Source of the DNA: Bacillaceae bacterium IKA-2
GTDB taxonomy: Bacteria > Bacillota > Bacilli > Bacillales > Anaerobacillaceae
Length of the DNA: 64,000 nt
Direction: 5' to 3'
Assembly: GCA_031761875.1 (NCBI GenBank)
Contig: CP134492.1
Span: 558,001-622,000 of the forward strand
The notes below the pieces were generated by a model. The model ran no database searches and was not told the DNA's origin. It worked only from the letters and a program-made list of their open reading frames with translations. This document shows, one piece after another, positions 42,945-50,915 of this stretch. Made by a program: the position numbers and the translations under genes. Position 1 is the stretch's first letter, and each line of letters begins with the position of its first letter.

Positions 42945-42966
42945 AATTCTTAAATAATTCTTAAAT
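42945..42966 (-). promoter_or_regulatory. Tandem 11-bp direct repeat, probable response-regulator site
   Basis: AATTCTTAAAT occurs twice head to tail at 42945 and 42956; on the minus strand ATTTAAGAATT. About 30 bp further along the minus strand TATATTATAA offers a -10. Direct repeats with 11-bp phase just upstream of the core promoter are the usual pattern for OmpR-type activators. Confidence 0.6.
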
Positions 42967-43164
42967 TTGGTAACTGAATTTTTTGAAAATCCTCCTTTAA
43001 AAGCATTTTGCAGCGATGCATTAAGGTTTCATAAAGTAATAGGTAAATAATCAAAATATAGAATAGTAATAATTATAGTTATCTAGGATTATTTACTTGT
43101 ATATATTCATATAATCAGATATACATATATGTAGTTGCAAAATATAAAACAAAGAAGGGTTAAA

Positions 43165-44913
43165 ATGTTTAAAAGGCTAAAATTTTCTTCAGACAGATTT
43201 GATGGTTATTCATTAAGGAAGCTACAAAAGGATATTTTAGCAGGTTTAGTAGTCGGGATCATCGCGATTCCTTTAGGGATGGCATTTGCGATTGCGTCAG
43301 GCGTGAAACCAGAATATGGTATTTATACAACGATTATTGCAGGGATTATTATTTCAATATCTGGGGGTTCAAGATATCAAATTGGTGGACCAACTGGTGC
43401 ATTCATTCCAATTTTATTTGGGATTGTGATTACCTATGGATTTGGAAATTTATTAATTGCTGGATTTTTAGCTGGTATAATTCTATTTTTTATGGGAGTT
43501 TTAAGATTAGGTTCCTTAATTAAGTTTATCCCCAAACCAGTTACAATCGGATTTACATCTGGAATAGCGGTCATTATTTTCACAGGACAAATTTCTAATT
43601 TTTTAGGTTTAAGCGGTGTCGAAAATCACGAGAAATTTCTTGATAACATCGGAGAAATTGTTCTTCATATAAATTCTTATAATGTTTATAGTTTATTAAC
43701 AGCAGCGATTTGTCTAGTTACATTAGTATTAACTCCAAAAATTCTTCCTAAAGTACCTGGTCCATTAATCGGATTATTTGCATCGACATTAGTAGCCGCT
43801 TTCATATATCCAAGTGAAGTTGCGACTATTGGATCGACTTTCGGTGAAATCCCAAGTAAATTGCCCGAATTCGAAATGTTGGACATTACTTATGATCGGG
43901 TCATAATGCTTTTAAGACCGGCTTTTGTTATTGCTATTCTGGGGGCTATTGAGTCACTTCTTTCGGCAGTTGTAGCTGATGGGATGACAAATAGTAAACA
44001 TAATAGTAATCGAGAATTAATGGGGCAAGGCCTAGCGAATATGATTACACCATTATTTGGAGGTATTCCTGCAACAGGTGCAATTGCTCGTACGGCAACT
44101 AACATTAAAAATGGTGCAGTTTCACCTATTTCTGGTGTGGTTCACAGTTTAGTAGTTTTGATTGTTTTACTACTTTTCGCACCTTATGCTTCAAGTATTC
44201 CGTTAGCAAGTATGGCTCCAGTTCTGATGGTTGTCGCTTGGAATATGAGTGAAAGAAAGGAATTTTTACACATAATAAAAACAAAAACTGGAGATTCACT
44301 TGTGCTTTTAGTGACTTTTTTATTAACAGTTTTTGTCGATTTAGTTGCCGCTGTCGAGGTTGGTTTAATACTGGCAGTCATCTTATTTACGAAACGAATG
44401 AGTGATATTATGGTAACGGAAAAAGTGCTTCCGAACCCAATGAGCAAGTCGGAAAAAGTAGAAACACAAATGGTAACAGAAAATCATGATTGTCCGCAAA
44501 TAAGTATTTATAATGTCGAAGGTCCTTTGTTTTTTGGAGCTGCTCAGACCTTTGAACAAAAAATTATGAAAACAATCAATTACAAACCAAAGATTTTATT
44601 ATTAAGAATGGGAAATGTCCCGTTTGTGGATATCACTGGAGAATCTTATCTAGCAAGTATTGTTAGAAATTTTTCCGAAAACGGTTTAGTATTGATTTCT
44701 GGAATAAAGCCGCAATCTAAAAGTGTGTTAATCAAAACAGGCTTATATGATATCATTGGAAAAGATCATTTCTTTGAACATACAGGTGATGCAATAAATT
44801 GTGCATTGAAAGAGTTAGATAAAAATAAATGTGTTGGCTGTAAACATTTTGCATTTAGAGAATGCGTTGGCCTCTCTAAAACGGGTGCAGAAGTTAAAGA
44901 AGTGAAAAAATAA
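43165..44913 (+). CDS. SulP family anion transporter with STAS domain and Cys-rich tail
   Basis: A 582-aa membrane transporter with about 12 helices (residues 20-430), the SulP block PEYGIYTTIIAGIIISISGGSRYQIGGPTG in pieces, and a C-terminal STAS domain (about 445-555). The extreme C-terminus adds a short CVGCKHFAFREC motif, a possible metal or redox site not part of the usual STAS domain. The substrate could be sulfate, bicarbonate or another anion. The ATG at 43165 follows GAAGGG; the track-like longer start (TTG, 43135) has no site. An ArsR-type regulator follows 51 bp downstream and is probably co-transcribed. Confidence 0.9.
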   Translation: MFKRLKFSSDRFDGYSLRKLQKDILAGLVVGIIAIPLGMAFAIASGVKPEYGIYTTIIAGIIISISGGSRYQIGGPTGAFIPILFGIVITYGFGNLLIAGFLAGIILFFMGVLRLGSLIKFIPKPVTIGFTSGIAVIIFTGQISNFLGLSGVENHEKFLDNIGEIVLHINSYNVYSLLTAAICLVTLVLTPKILPKVPGPLIGLFASTLVAAFIYPSEVATIGSTFGEIPSKLPEFEMLDITYDRVIMLLRPAFVIAILGAIESLLSAVVADGMTNSKHNSNRELMGQGLANMITPLFGGIPATGAIARTATNIKNGAVSPISGVVHSLVVLIVLLLFAPYASSIPLASMAPVLMVVAWNMSERKEFLHIIKTKTGDSLVLLVTFLLTVFVDLVAAVEVGLILAVILFTKRMSDIMVTEKVLPNPMSKSEKVETQMVTENHDCPQISIYNVEGPLFFGAAQTFEQKIMKTINYKPKILLLRMGNVPFVDITGESYLASIVRNFSENGLVLISGIKPQSKSVLIKTGLYDIIGKDHFFEHTGDAINCALKELDKNKCVGCKHFAFRECVGLSKTGAEVKEVKK

Positions 44914-44964
44914 GGGCTTCTTCTTGATAAAATGAGAAGAATTTCAAAAAAGAGGGTTTTGCAA

Positions 44965-45297
44965 TTGGAACTTGAAATCCAACAATTTAAGGCTGAATTT
45001 TTTAAAGCGCTTGCTCACCCATTGAGAATTCGGATTTTAGAATTATTATCTGAGGGAGATAAAAATGTCAATGAAATTCAAAGTATAATTGGTAGTGAGG
45101 GATCAGCAGTTTCTCAACAATTGACGATATTACGTGCGAAAAATATTGTTTTAGGTATTAAAGATGGTAATCGAGTTGTTTATTCCTTGAGAGATCCGAT
45201 GATTGTAGAATTATTAGTTGTCGCTCGTCAAATCTTTAATAATCACTTAGTTGATACAATCTCAAGGTTAGATAAACTGAAAGAAAATGATGGATGA
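44965..45297 (+). CDS. ArsR-family winged-helix regulator
   Basis: A 110-aa regulator with the ArsR HTH core (FKALAHPLRIRILELLSEG..NVNEIQSIIGSEGSAVSQQLTILRAKNIV). There is no cysteine at all, so the classical thiol-metal site is absent. The best start is the TTG at 44965, with AAGAGG at 44950-44955; the ATG at 44932 has no ribosome site. Being encoded after SulP suggests it regulates that transporter; the ligand is unknown. Confidence 0.85.
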   Translation: MELEIQQFKAEFFKALAHPLRIRILELLSEGDKNVNEIQSIIGSEGSAVSQQLTILRAKNIVLGIKDGNRVVYSLRDPMIVELLVVARQIFNNHLVDTISRLDKLKENDG

Positions 45298-45360
45298 AGG
45301 TAATAAGCAAAGTTTGGAAGCAGTAATAATTGATGAATCGGAAATAAAATATTAATTAGA

Positions 45361-45399
45361 AGGTACTCATTGTTCTTGTATATGAGTACCTTTTTTTAT
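45361..45399 (+). terminator. Terminator of the sulP-arsR unit
   Basis: AGGTACTCAT pairs with ATGAGTACCT around an 11-nt loop, followed by seven T. Confidence 0.9.
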
Positions 45400-45461
45400 A
45401 AAAAAATTGCTCTAAAAAAACGCAAGGCGGATGAAGCTAGACAGAAAATTCAATATTGACT

Positions 45462-45478
45462 TGAATGAATTTCATTCA
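45462..45478. promoter_or_regulatory. 17-bp palindrome, twin of that at 4527
   Basis: TGAATGAATTTCATTCA, arms TGAATGA/TCATTCA. Flanks ACT and CTT agree with the copy at 4527. It contains the ATGAATTTCAT end core of the dispersed repeat family, so it may be a solo site and not an operator. Confidence 0.45.
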
Positions 45479-45502
45479 CTTGTAAAAAATTAAATTTTTA
45501 AG

Positions 45503-45538
45503 TACAATAAAAAGTGAGTAATCACTCATTTTATTGTA
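45503..45538. promoter_or_regulatory. Probable TetR operator before the ABC exporter operon
   Basis: TACAATAAAA and TTTTATTGTA flank GTGAGTAATCACTC, together an imperfect 36-bp palindrome 14 bp before the ATPase start. The likely ligand protein is the TetR regulator at 48997, which now stands behind an inserted TnpB element. Confidence 0.65.
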
Positions 45539-45551
45539 AAGGAGAAATGAA

Positions 45552-46286
45552 ATGGATCGTTCAGTTAAGATTAATGTTACTAACATATCTAAGAAATTTG
45601 GTAACAAAACAATTTTAAATAATATTAATTTAAGTGTCAGTCAAGGTGGGGTTTTTGGATTATTAGGTCCTTCGGGTGCAGGGAAAACGACGCTTGTAAA
45701 GTTGATTGCTGGAATTAACTCAGCTAATAACGGTACGATCACAGTTTTGGATGTGACAATGCCTAACCTTGATTTATTAACTAAAATAGGTTACATGGCT
45801 CAATCAGATGCATTATATGGTGAATTAACAGCTTTGGAAAATTTACAGTTCTTTGCAGCTATCTATGGATTAAAAGGACCAGTAAGAAAAGAAAGAATCC
45901 GAGAAGTAATGAATTTAGTCAACTTGACCGATGATTTAAAGAAGCCTGTGAACCAATATTCAGGTGGTATGAAAAGGAGATTATCGTTAGCAATCTCTTT
46001 ATTACATGAACCAGAAATTTTAATTCTTGATGAACCAACAGTAGGAATTGATCCAGTCCTTAGACAGTCAATTTGGCAGGAATTAAGAAGGTTAAATGAT
46101 AATGGTACGACTATTTTAATGACAACTCATGTGATGGATGAGGCAGAAAAGTGTGATCGACTAGCTATGCTTCGAGACGGACGTTTAATTGCAACCGGTT
46201 CAGTAGCTGAAATTAAAAATCAGGCAGGAACAGGAACACTTGAAGAAGCATTTTTAAAGCTTGGAGGTGAAAATAGTGAGGATTAA
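45552..46286 (+). CDS. ABC exporter ATPase
   Basis: A 244-aa ATPase of the drug/sodium-exporter type (CcmA/DrrA class): Walker A GPSGAGKTT, signature YSGGMKRRLS, Walker B LILDEPTVGIDP, switch His in TTHVMDEAEKCD. AAAGGAG precedes the ATG. It overlaps the permease gene by 11 bp. The exporter class handles toxic compounds or lipids; the substrate is unknown. Confidence 0.93.
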   Translation: MDRSVKINVTNISKKFGNKTILNNINLSVSQGGVFGLLGPSGAGKTTLVKLIAGINSANNGTITVLDVTMPNLDLLTKIGYMAQSDALYGELTALENLQFFAAIYGLKGPVRKERIREVMNLVNLTDDLKKPVNQYSGGMKRRLSLAISLLHEPEILILDEPTVGIDPVLRQSIWQELRRLNDNGTTILMTTHVMDEAEKCDRLAMLRDGRLIATGSVAEIKNQAGTGTLEEAFLKLGGENSED

Positions 46287-47295
46287 GGCACTTGTAATCC
46301 GAATTAGTCGTCAATTTTTCCGTGATAAACGTACATTAGCAATGATTATCGTGGCACCAATTTTTATTCTTTGGCTAGTTTCACTCGTTTTTTCGGGCGA
46401 TTCATTTGAGCCAAAGATAGGCATTGTAAATGGAAATGAATTTATCTTTGGAAAGTTTGATGATGCTATTCTTTTTGACGAAGAAGCGGAAGCACTCAGT
46501 GCACTTTTGACTAATGAAATACATGGAATGATAAACATGGAAGGAAACTTACCGAAAATAGTGATTGAAGGAAGCGATCCAGGTGTCAATAATATCGTAA
46601 TTCACACTGTTCAAAAATCTTTGCAAGATCTTCAAGATCAAGGTGGAGAAGGATTTAAACCTGAAGTTGTTTACTATTATGGGTCAGCGGAAATGAATTT
46701 ATTTGATAACATTGGACCTTTTTTAATAGGCCTTTTCGTATTCTTCTTCGTATTTATTATCGCGGGTGTATCGTTTCTTAGAGAGCGAACAAGTGGAACA
46801 CTAGAAAAATTATTATCAACACCGCTTAGAAGGTGGGAAATCGTCGTTGGCTATGTGGTCGGTTTTGGCATTTTTACGACAATCCAAAGTGCAATTATTG
46901 TTTGGTTTTCTATTAAAGTATTAGGAATGATGATGACGGGCTCGATATGGCTAGTCATGCTTGTTACGCTAATGTTATCAATGACAGCTCTTACTCTGGG
47001 TACGTTGCTTTCGGCATATGCCAGGACTGAGTTGCAGATGATCCAGTTTATTCCGATTGTGATCATCCCACAAATTTTCTTTTCAGGATTATTTAATATC
47101 GAGACAATGGCTCCATGGCTAAGATCGTTAAGTGTTATCATGCCTTTATCTTACGGTGGGGAAGCATTGCGTGATATTATGATTCGAGGAAAAGGATTGA
47201 CAGATATCACTACTAGCATTTTAGTATTACTAGTTTTTTCAGTTGTATTTATGCTCTTAAATAATTTTGCTCTAAAAAAACATCGTAAAATATAA
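46276..47295 (+). CDS. ABC-2 type exporter permease
   Basis: A 339-aa permease with one N-terminal helix (about residues 18-38), a large extracytoplasmic loop (about 40-150) and five C-terminal helices, ending in a basic tail. RERTSGTLEKLLSTPLRRWEI is the ABC-2 coupling signature. The GTG at 46276 follows GGAGGTG at 46263-46269 with good spacing; TTG 46261 and GTG 46267 lie on the ribosome site. It forms the exporter with the preceding ATPase. Confidence 0.9.
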   Translation: MRIKALVIRISRQFFRDKRTLAMIIVAPIFILWLVSLVFSGDSFEPKIGIVNGNEFIFGKFDDAILFDEEAEALSALLTNEIHGMINMEGNLPKIVIEGSDPGVNNIVIHTVQKSLQDLQDQGGEGFKPEVVYYYGSAEMNLFDNIGPFLIGLFVFFFVFIIAGVSFLRERTSGTLEKLLSTPLRRWEIVVGYVVGFGIFTTIQSAIIVWFSIKVLGMMMTGSIWLVMLVTLMLSMTALTLGTLLSAYARTELQMIQFIPIVIIPQIFFSGLFNIETMAPWLRSLSVIMPLSYGGEALRDIMIRGKGLTDITTSILVLLVFSVVFMLLNNFALKKHRKI

Positions 47296-47338
47296 GTAGT
47301 TGTAAATAATTGTCTGTTCATGAATGAAAGTTTAGAAT

Positions 47339-47385
47339 AGAGGATATTCAAAAAGGTAGATTTTTACCATTTTGAACATCCTCTA
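47339..47385. terminator. Long hairpin after the exporter operon
   Basis: AGAGGAT..TTCAAAA..GGTA pairs with TACC..TTTGAA..ATCCTCT with small bulges. No T run follows, so it may be a processing hairpin or act in both directions. Confidence 0.6.
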
Positions 47386-47636
47386 ATAGTACTCTAGGTA
47401 GTAAAAGGAGCTTAATAACAGTAACTAAAAATATAGACAATCATAGACAATCGTAGATAAATATCACTAACTCTCACTCGCTTTAAAACAATCAGTAGCG
47501 TAGCGAATTGCTATAAGAAAAGTCGCTTTAGGATTTTCCTATAAGTTTTCTTTTTAAGGGAACTTTTGTTCGTATAACTTTCCATTTTGTAGTATAATAG
47601 TGATGAAATAGTTGCTACAGAAATGGTGGTGAACGA

Positions 47637-48827
47637 ATGAAACGGGCTTTCAAGACGGAGATCAAATTAGCCGAAGCAGGGCGCATCAAACTTCATCAAA
47701 CCCTGGGTGTGTGCCGTTTTTTGTATAATAAATTCCTTTCCTACAATCAACAGCGCTACAAAGAGTACCTTGAAGGAAAACAGCCCTACGGATTTGTCAG
47801 TGGTATGGACTTTGATCAGTACGTCAACAACGAACTCTCCAAGCAAGAAGGTTATGAGTGGATCAAAGATGTTGGTTCAAAAGCTCGAAAAAAAGCAATT
47901 ATGAATGCGGATACCGCGTTCAAACGGTTTTTTAAAGGAGAATCAGACTTCCCTCGTTTCAAGAAGAAGAAAAACCAAGATGTGAAAGCCTATTTTCCAA
48001 AGAACAACAAAGGTGATTGGACAGTCGAGAGGCACCGCATCAAAATCCCGACATTTGGTTGGGTACGACTAAAAGAATTTGGTTACATTCCTACAACGAT
48101 GAAAGTGACAAGTGGAACAGTCAGCCAAAAAGCAGGACGATACTTTGTATCTGTTTTATGTGAGTTAGAAAACGTACCACAACAACCGAAGTTAATGTCT
48201 GAAAAAGGTAAAGGCATAGACCTTGGCATCAAAACCTTTGCGGTATGTAGCGATAATCAAGAATTTAAAAACGTAAACAAAACACCAAGAGTAAAAAAAC
48301 TAACAAAAAAATTAAAGCGAGAACAACGTTCCCTCTCCCGTAAGTACGAAGCGGTAAAAAAATCCAAAACGAAGGGTGGTGAATCTGCTACTAAAACGAG
48401 AGCAAACATCGACAAAAATAGTTATAGAGTGCAAAAACTCCACCAAAGACTTGCCGATATCCGTTTGGAGTACGTCAAATCCGTGGTGACTAGCGTGGTA
48501 AAAACCAAACCGAGTTACATTACGATTGAAGATTTGAACGTCAAAGGCATGATGAAGAATCGTCACTTATCAAAAGCGATAGCGGAACAGTGTTTCTACA
48601 CGTTCAAGAAGTGGTTGATCAACAAATGCGTCCAACAAGGTATTGAATTAAGGGAAGTTAGCCTGTGGTATCCATCAAGCAAGTTGTGTTCGTGTTGCGG
48701 TCAACTCAAGAATGACTTAACACTGAAAGATCGCCAATATGAATGCGGTTGTGGGAACAAGATGGATCGAGATTTAAATGCGGCTGTCAACTTAATGCAA
48801 GCAAAAGAATATACACTCCTCACTTAA
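47637..48827 (+). CDS. tnpB: TnpB RNA-guided endonuclease (element 2)
   Basis: A 396-aa TnpB of the OrfB_IS605 type: N-terminal HTH_OrfB (KLHQTLGVCRFLYNKFLSYN), RuvC triad Asp in GIDLGIKTFAV, Glu in ITIEDLNVKGM and Asp in MDRDLNAAVNL, zinc ribbon with CSCCG and ECGCG. It looks catalytically complete. It shares little sequence with element 1. GGTGG lies before the ATG. Its insertion separates the ABC exporter from a TetR gene. Confidence 0.93.
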   Translation: MKRAFKTEIKLAEAGRIKLHQTLGVCRFLYNKFLSYNQQRYKEYLEGKQPYGFVSGMDFDQYVNNELSKQEGYEWIKDVGSKARKKAIMNADTAFKRFFKGESDFPRFKKKKNQDVKAYFPKNNKGDWTVERHRIKIPTFGWVRLKEFGYIPTTMKVTSGTVSQKAGRYFVSVLCELENVPQQPKLMSEKGKGIDLGIKTFAVCSDNQEFKNVNKTPRVKKLTKKLKREQRSLSRKYEAVKKSKTKGGESATKTRANIDKNSYRVQKLHQRLADIRLEYVKSVVTSVVKTKPSYITIEDLNVKGMMKNRHLSKAIAEQCFYTFKKWLINKCVQQGIELREVSLWYPSSKLCSCCGQLKNDLTLKDRQYECGCGNKMDRDLNAAVNLMQAKEYTLLT

Positions 48828-48990
48828 AGAGGACGTATATGTGTACGGCGGGCTATCGTCGGAATTTACGCCTGTGGAGTGTTACATCAAACGAGAGTAG
48901 TGACTTACCAACAGTAAGCGCAAAATCGGACACGTTGAAGCAGGAACACTCTAAAATGTGGACGTTTGTCTATGTTTTTAGTAGCAGCAC
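48780..48990 (+). ncRNA. Probable omega RNA / right end of TnpB element 2
   Basis: By family rule the guide scaffold overlaps the 3' end of tnpB and runs to the right end. The region is GC-richer than its surroundings and has short inverted repeats (ACTTACCAACAGTAAG near 48902). The exact guide boundary is not visible. Confidence 0.4.
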
Positions 48991-48996
48991 CCAATA

Positions 48997-49656
48997 ATGA
49001 CACCCAATGATTCATTAAAAGAGCTATTGAGCAACGAGTCAAATAATGATGTGAAGTTTAGTGAAAAACAATTAAAAATAGTAGAAGCGGCGATCGACTC
49101 TTTTTCTGAAAAAGGCTTTGCCGCGACATCTACTAGTGAGATTGCAAAAAAAGCTGGTGTTGCTGAAGGAACAATCTTCCGGCACTACAAAACTAAAAAA
49201 GATTTATTATTTGCTATTGTAAAACCACTAATGACAAAATTTTTTGGACCAATTGTTGCAAAGGATTTTGCGAAGGATATTTTTGAAGTTAAGTATGATA
49301 ATTTTGAGGAGTTTATCCGAAATTTAGCAGGAAATCGATATCAGTTTGTAAAAAGATATAGAGTTGTTGTAAAAATATTTATCCAAGAAATTTCGTTTCA
49401 TGATGAACTAAAGGAGCCATTTATAGCAGTTTTTAAAGAACATATTTATGAGGAATTTAGAAATACCATCATCAAATTTCAAGAAAAAGGTGAAATTGTT
49501 GATTTACCTCCTGATACGATTATTAGACTAATCATCACTACTATTGCAGGTACACTATTGTCGATGTTTTTAATTTTACCTAAAAAAAATTGGGAGTATG
49601 AAGCAGAAATGGAATACACGATTCAAGTGCTTATCAATGGATTAAAAGTGAGGTAG
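48997..49656 (+). CDS. TetR family regulator separated from its exporter by an insertion
   Basis: A 219-aa TetR protein; HTH at about residues 20-70 (QLKIVEAAIDSFSEKGFAATSTSEIAKKAGVAEGTIFRHYKTKK). The ligand domain reads typical for regulators of ABC-2 exporters. No Shine-Dalgarno sequence or promoter is evident before the ATG, and an in-frame stop lies 15 bp upstream, so its natural start region may have been lost or it is read from the element. A direct repeat (CACCCAAT) straddles the start. It most likely represses the operon at 45552. Confidence 0.85.
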   Translation: MTPNDSLKELLSNESNNDVKFSEKQLKIVEAAIDSFSEKGFAATSTSEIAKKAGVAEGTIFRHYKTKKDLLFAIVKPLMTKFFGPIVAKDFAKDIFEVKYDNFEEFIRNLAGNRYQFVKRYRVVVKIFIQEISFHDELKEPFIAVFKEHIYEEFRNTIIKFQEKGEIVDLPPDTIIRLIITTIAGTLLSMFLILPKKNWEYEAEMEYTIQVLINGLKVR

Positions 49657-49689
49657 TAATAATAAAGTAATGAAGTAAGAATGGGGTTA

Positions 49690-49742
49690 AAAAAAAGATC
49701 ATCACTACTAGTAGAATTTCTGGTAGGGGCGATCTTTTTTTG
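49690..49742 (+). terminator. Terminator of the tetR gene
   Basis: AAAAAAGATC pairs with GATCTTTTTT, with a partly paired ACTACTAG..CTGGTAG inner stem. Confidence 0.8.
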
Positions 49743-49851
49743 AGAGATTTATTGATAACTTGTTCAAGTAGATGTGAAATTTATGAATAAACCGCCACAA
49801 ATAACAGAAAATAACAGCGTCCTAGAAAAGAAAAATAAAGGAGCTGGATTT

Positions 49852-50712
49852 ATGAAGGAAAAAATGGCAAAAATGTTGGTTGCAGTGATGATTTTTGTTG
49901 CTGCTATCAGCGTTACTGTTGCTGGAGTTCAGGCTAATGAAGAGCCTATTAGTATGACCGATCAACAACTATGGTGGAAGAAAAAAGATAAGGATGAGTT
50001 ACCACGTCTAGGTGGCGGGTCTGAAAATCCAGAGCGCATTCAAGAGCAACCAGTATCAAATATTATTTTGCAACAAAGATACCCTGAGACAATTGTTTTG
50101 CAAGGATCAACGACAGAAAAGAAAATTGCCTTAACTTTCGACGATGGACCTGATCCGCGCTTTTCAGAGACCGTGTTAGATTTGTTGAAAGAGTATAATG
50201 TCCCGGCGACATTTTTTGTAATGGGTTCAAGGGCAGTTGCCTATCCGGAAATTATTGAACGAGTGATTGCTGAAGGTCATGTTATCGGGAACCATACTTA
50301 TTTCCACCCAAATTTAGTTAAAGAAGGAGATCTAGCAACCCTCGAAAGGGAAGTGACTAGAACTGAAAATATTCTGAATGAGATTATTGGCTACCGAACA
50401 AAATTATTTCGAGCACCGTATGGTTTTTTATATAATGAGCTAGTAGAAAAGTTAAGAGATATGGATTATTCTGTTGTTGTTTGGTCTATTGATTCTCTTG
50501 ACTGGCAAGAAGATCCGCCAGAGGTTATTGCTGATAATGTTTTAAACAACATCCATCCTGGGGCAATTGTTTTAATGCATGATGGTGGCGACTGGGATGC
50601 AGATCGCACCAATACAATAGCAGCGCTGCGTCAAATTATTCCAGCATTGCAGAAACAAGGGTATCAATTTGTGACTGTACCTGAATTACTGAACATTCCT
50701 TATCAAAAATAA
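49852..50712 (+). CDS. Polysaccharide deacetylase (NodB domain), exported
   Basis: A 286-aa exported deacetylase with a signal peptide (about residues 1-27, VQANEEP) and a NodB domain: motif 1 TFDDGPD, motif 2 HTYFHPN, motif 3 RAPYG, motif 4 WSIDSLDW and the late LMHDGG with the catalytic His. It would remove acetyl groups from peptidoglycan or another beta-1,4 GlcNAc polymer. The ATG at 49852 follows AAAGGAG; the earlier ATG at 49774 lacks a site. Monocistronic. Confidence 0.93.
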   Translation: MKEKMAKMLVAVMIFVAAISVTVAGVQANEEPISMTDQQLWWKKKDKDELPRLGGGSENPERIQEQPVSNIILQQRYPETIVLQGSTTEKKIALTFDDGPDPRFSETVLDLLKEYNVPATFFVMGSRAVAYPEIIERVIAEGHVIGNHTYFHPNLVKEGDLATLEREVTRTENILNEIIGYRTKLFRAPYGFLYNELVEKLRDMDYSVVVWSIDSLDWQEDPPEVIADNVLNNIHPGAIVLMHDGGDWDADRTNTIAALRQIIPALQKQGYQFVTVPELLNIPYQK

Positions 50713-50734
50713 AGTTGATAAATAGTTAAATAAG

Positions 50735-50780
50735 AAGAAAACTCCTAACAGCACGTGTTCTTAGGAGTTTTCTTTTTTTG
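50735..50780 (+). terminator. Terminator of the deacetylase gene
   Basis: GAAAACTCCTAA pairs with TTAGGAGTTTTC, followed by seven T. Confidence 0.93.
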
Positions 50781-50828
50781 TGGAAAAGGATTTAATAGCA
50801 ATTGTTATAAAAAGGAATTTAACAGTGC

Positions 50829-50912
50829 TATATTCTTCTGATTGACGAATATATTCTTCAAATGATTAAATATATTCTTCAAATCAACCAATATATTCTT
50901 CCTGTAGGAATA
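50829..50912. repeat. Four TATATTCTTC boxes at exactly 21-bp spacing
   Basis: TATATTCTTC starts at 50829, 50850, 50871 and 50892. The 11-bp spacers differ. On the minus strand the unit is GAAGAATATA and codes EEYI in one frame, but stops interrupt it. It lies between the convergent deacetylase and rocB genes, directly beside the rocB stop. Confidence 0.9.
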
Positions 50913-50915
50913 ATA

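Larger units (their letters stand above)
47420..48990 (+). mobile_element. Orphan TnpB element 2 (IS200/IS605 superfamily), ends not fixed
   Basis: A tnpB gene without tnpA between the exporter operon and the tetR gene that most likely belongs to it. The 5' boundary lies after the hairpin at 47385 and the 3' boundary before 48997. About 165 bp after the tnpB stop should contain the omega RNA and right end. Confidence 0.6.

Noticed and set aside
44932-44964. ATG start for the ArsR gene
   Set aside because: No ribosome site before 44932, whereas AAGAGG at 44950 has proper spacing to the TTG at 44965.
48743-48997. 84-codon frame between tnpB and tetR
   Set aside because: Overlaps the tnpB end in another frame and the expected omega RNA; no ribosome site.
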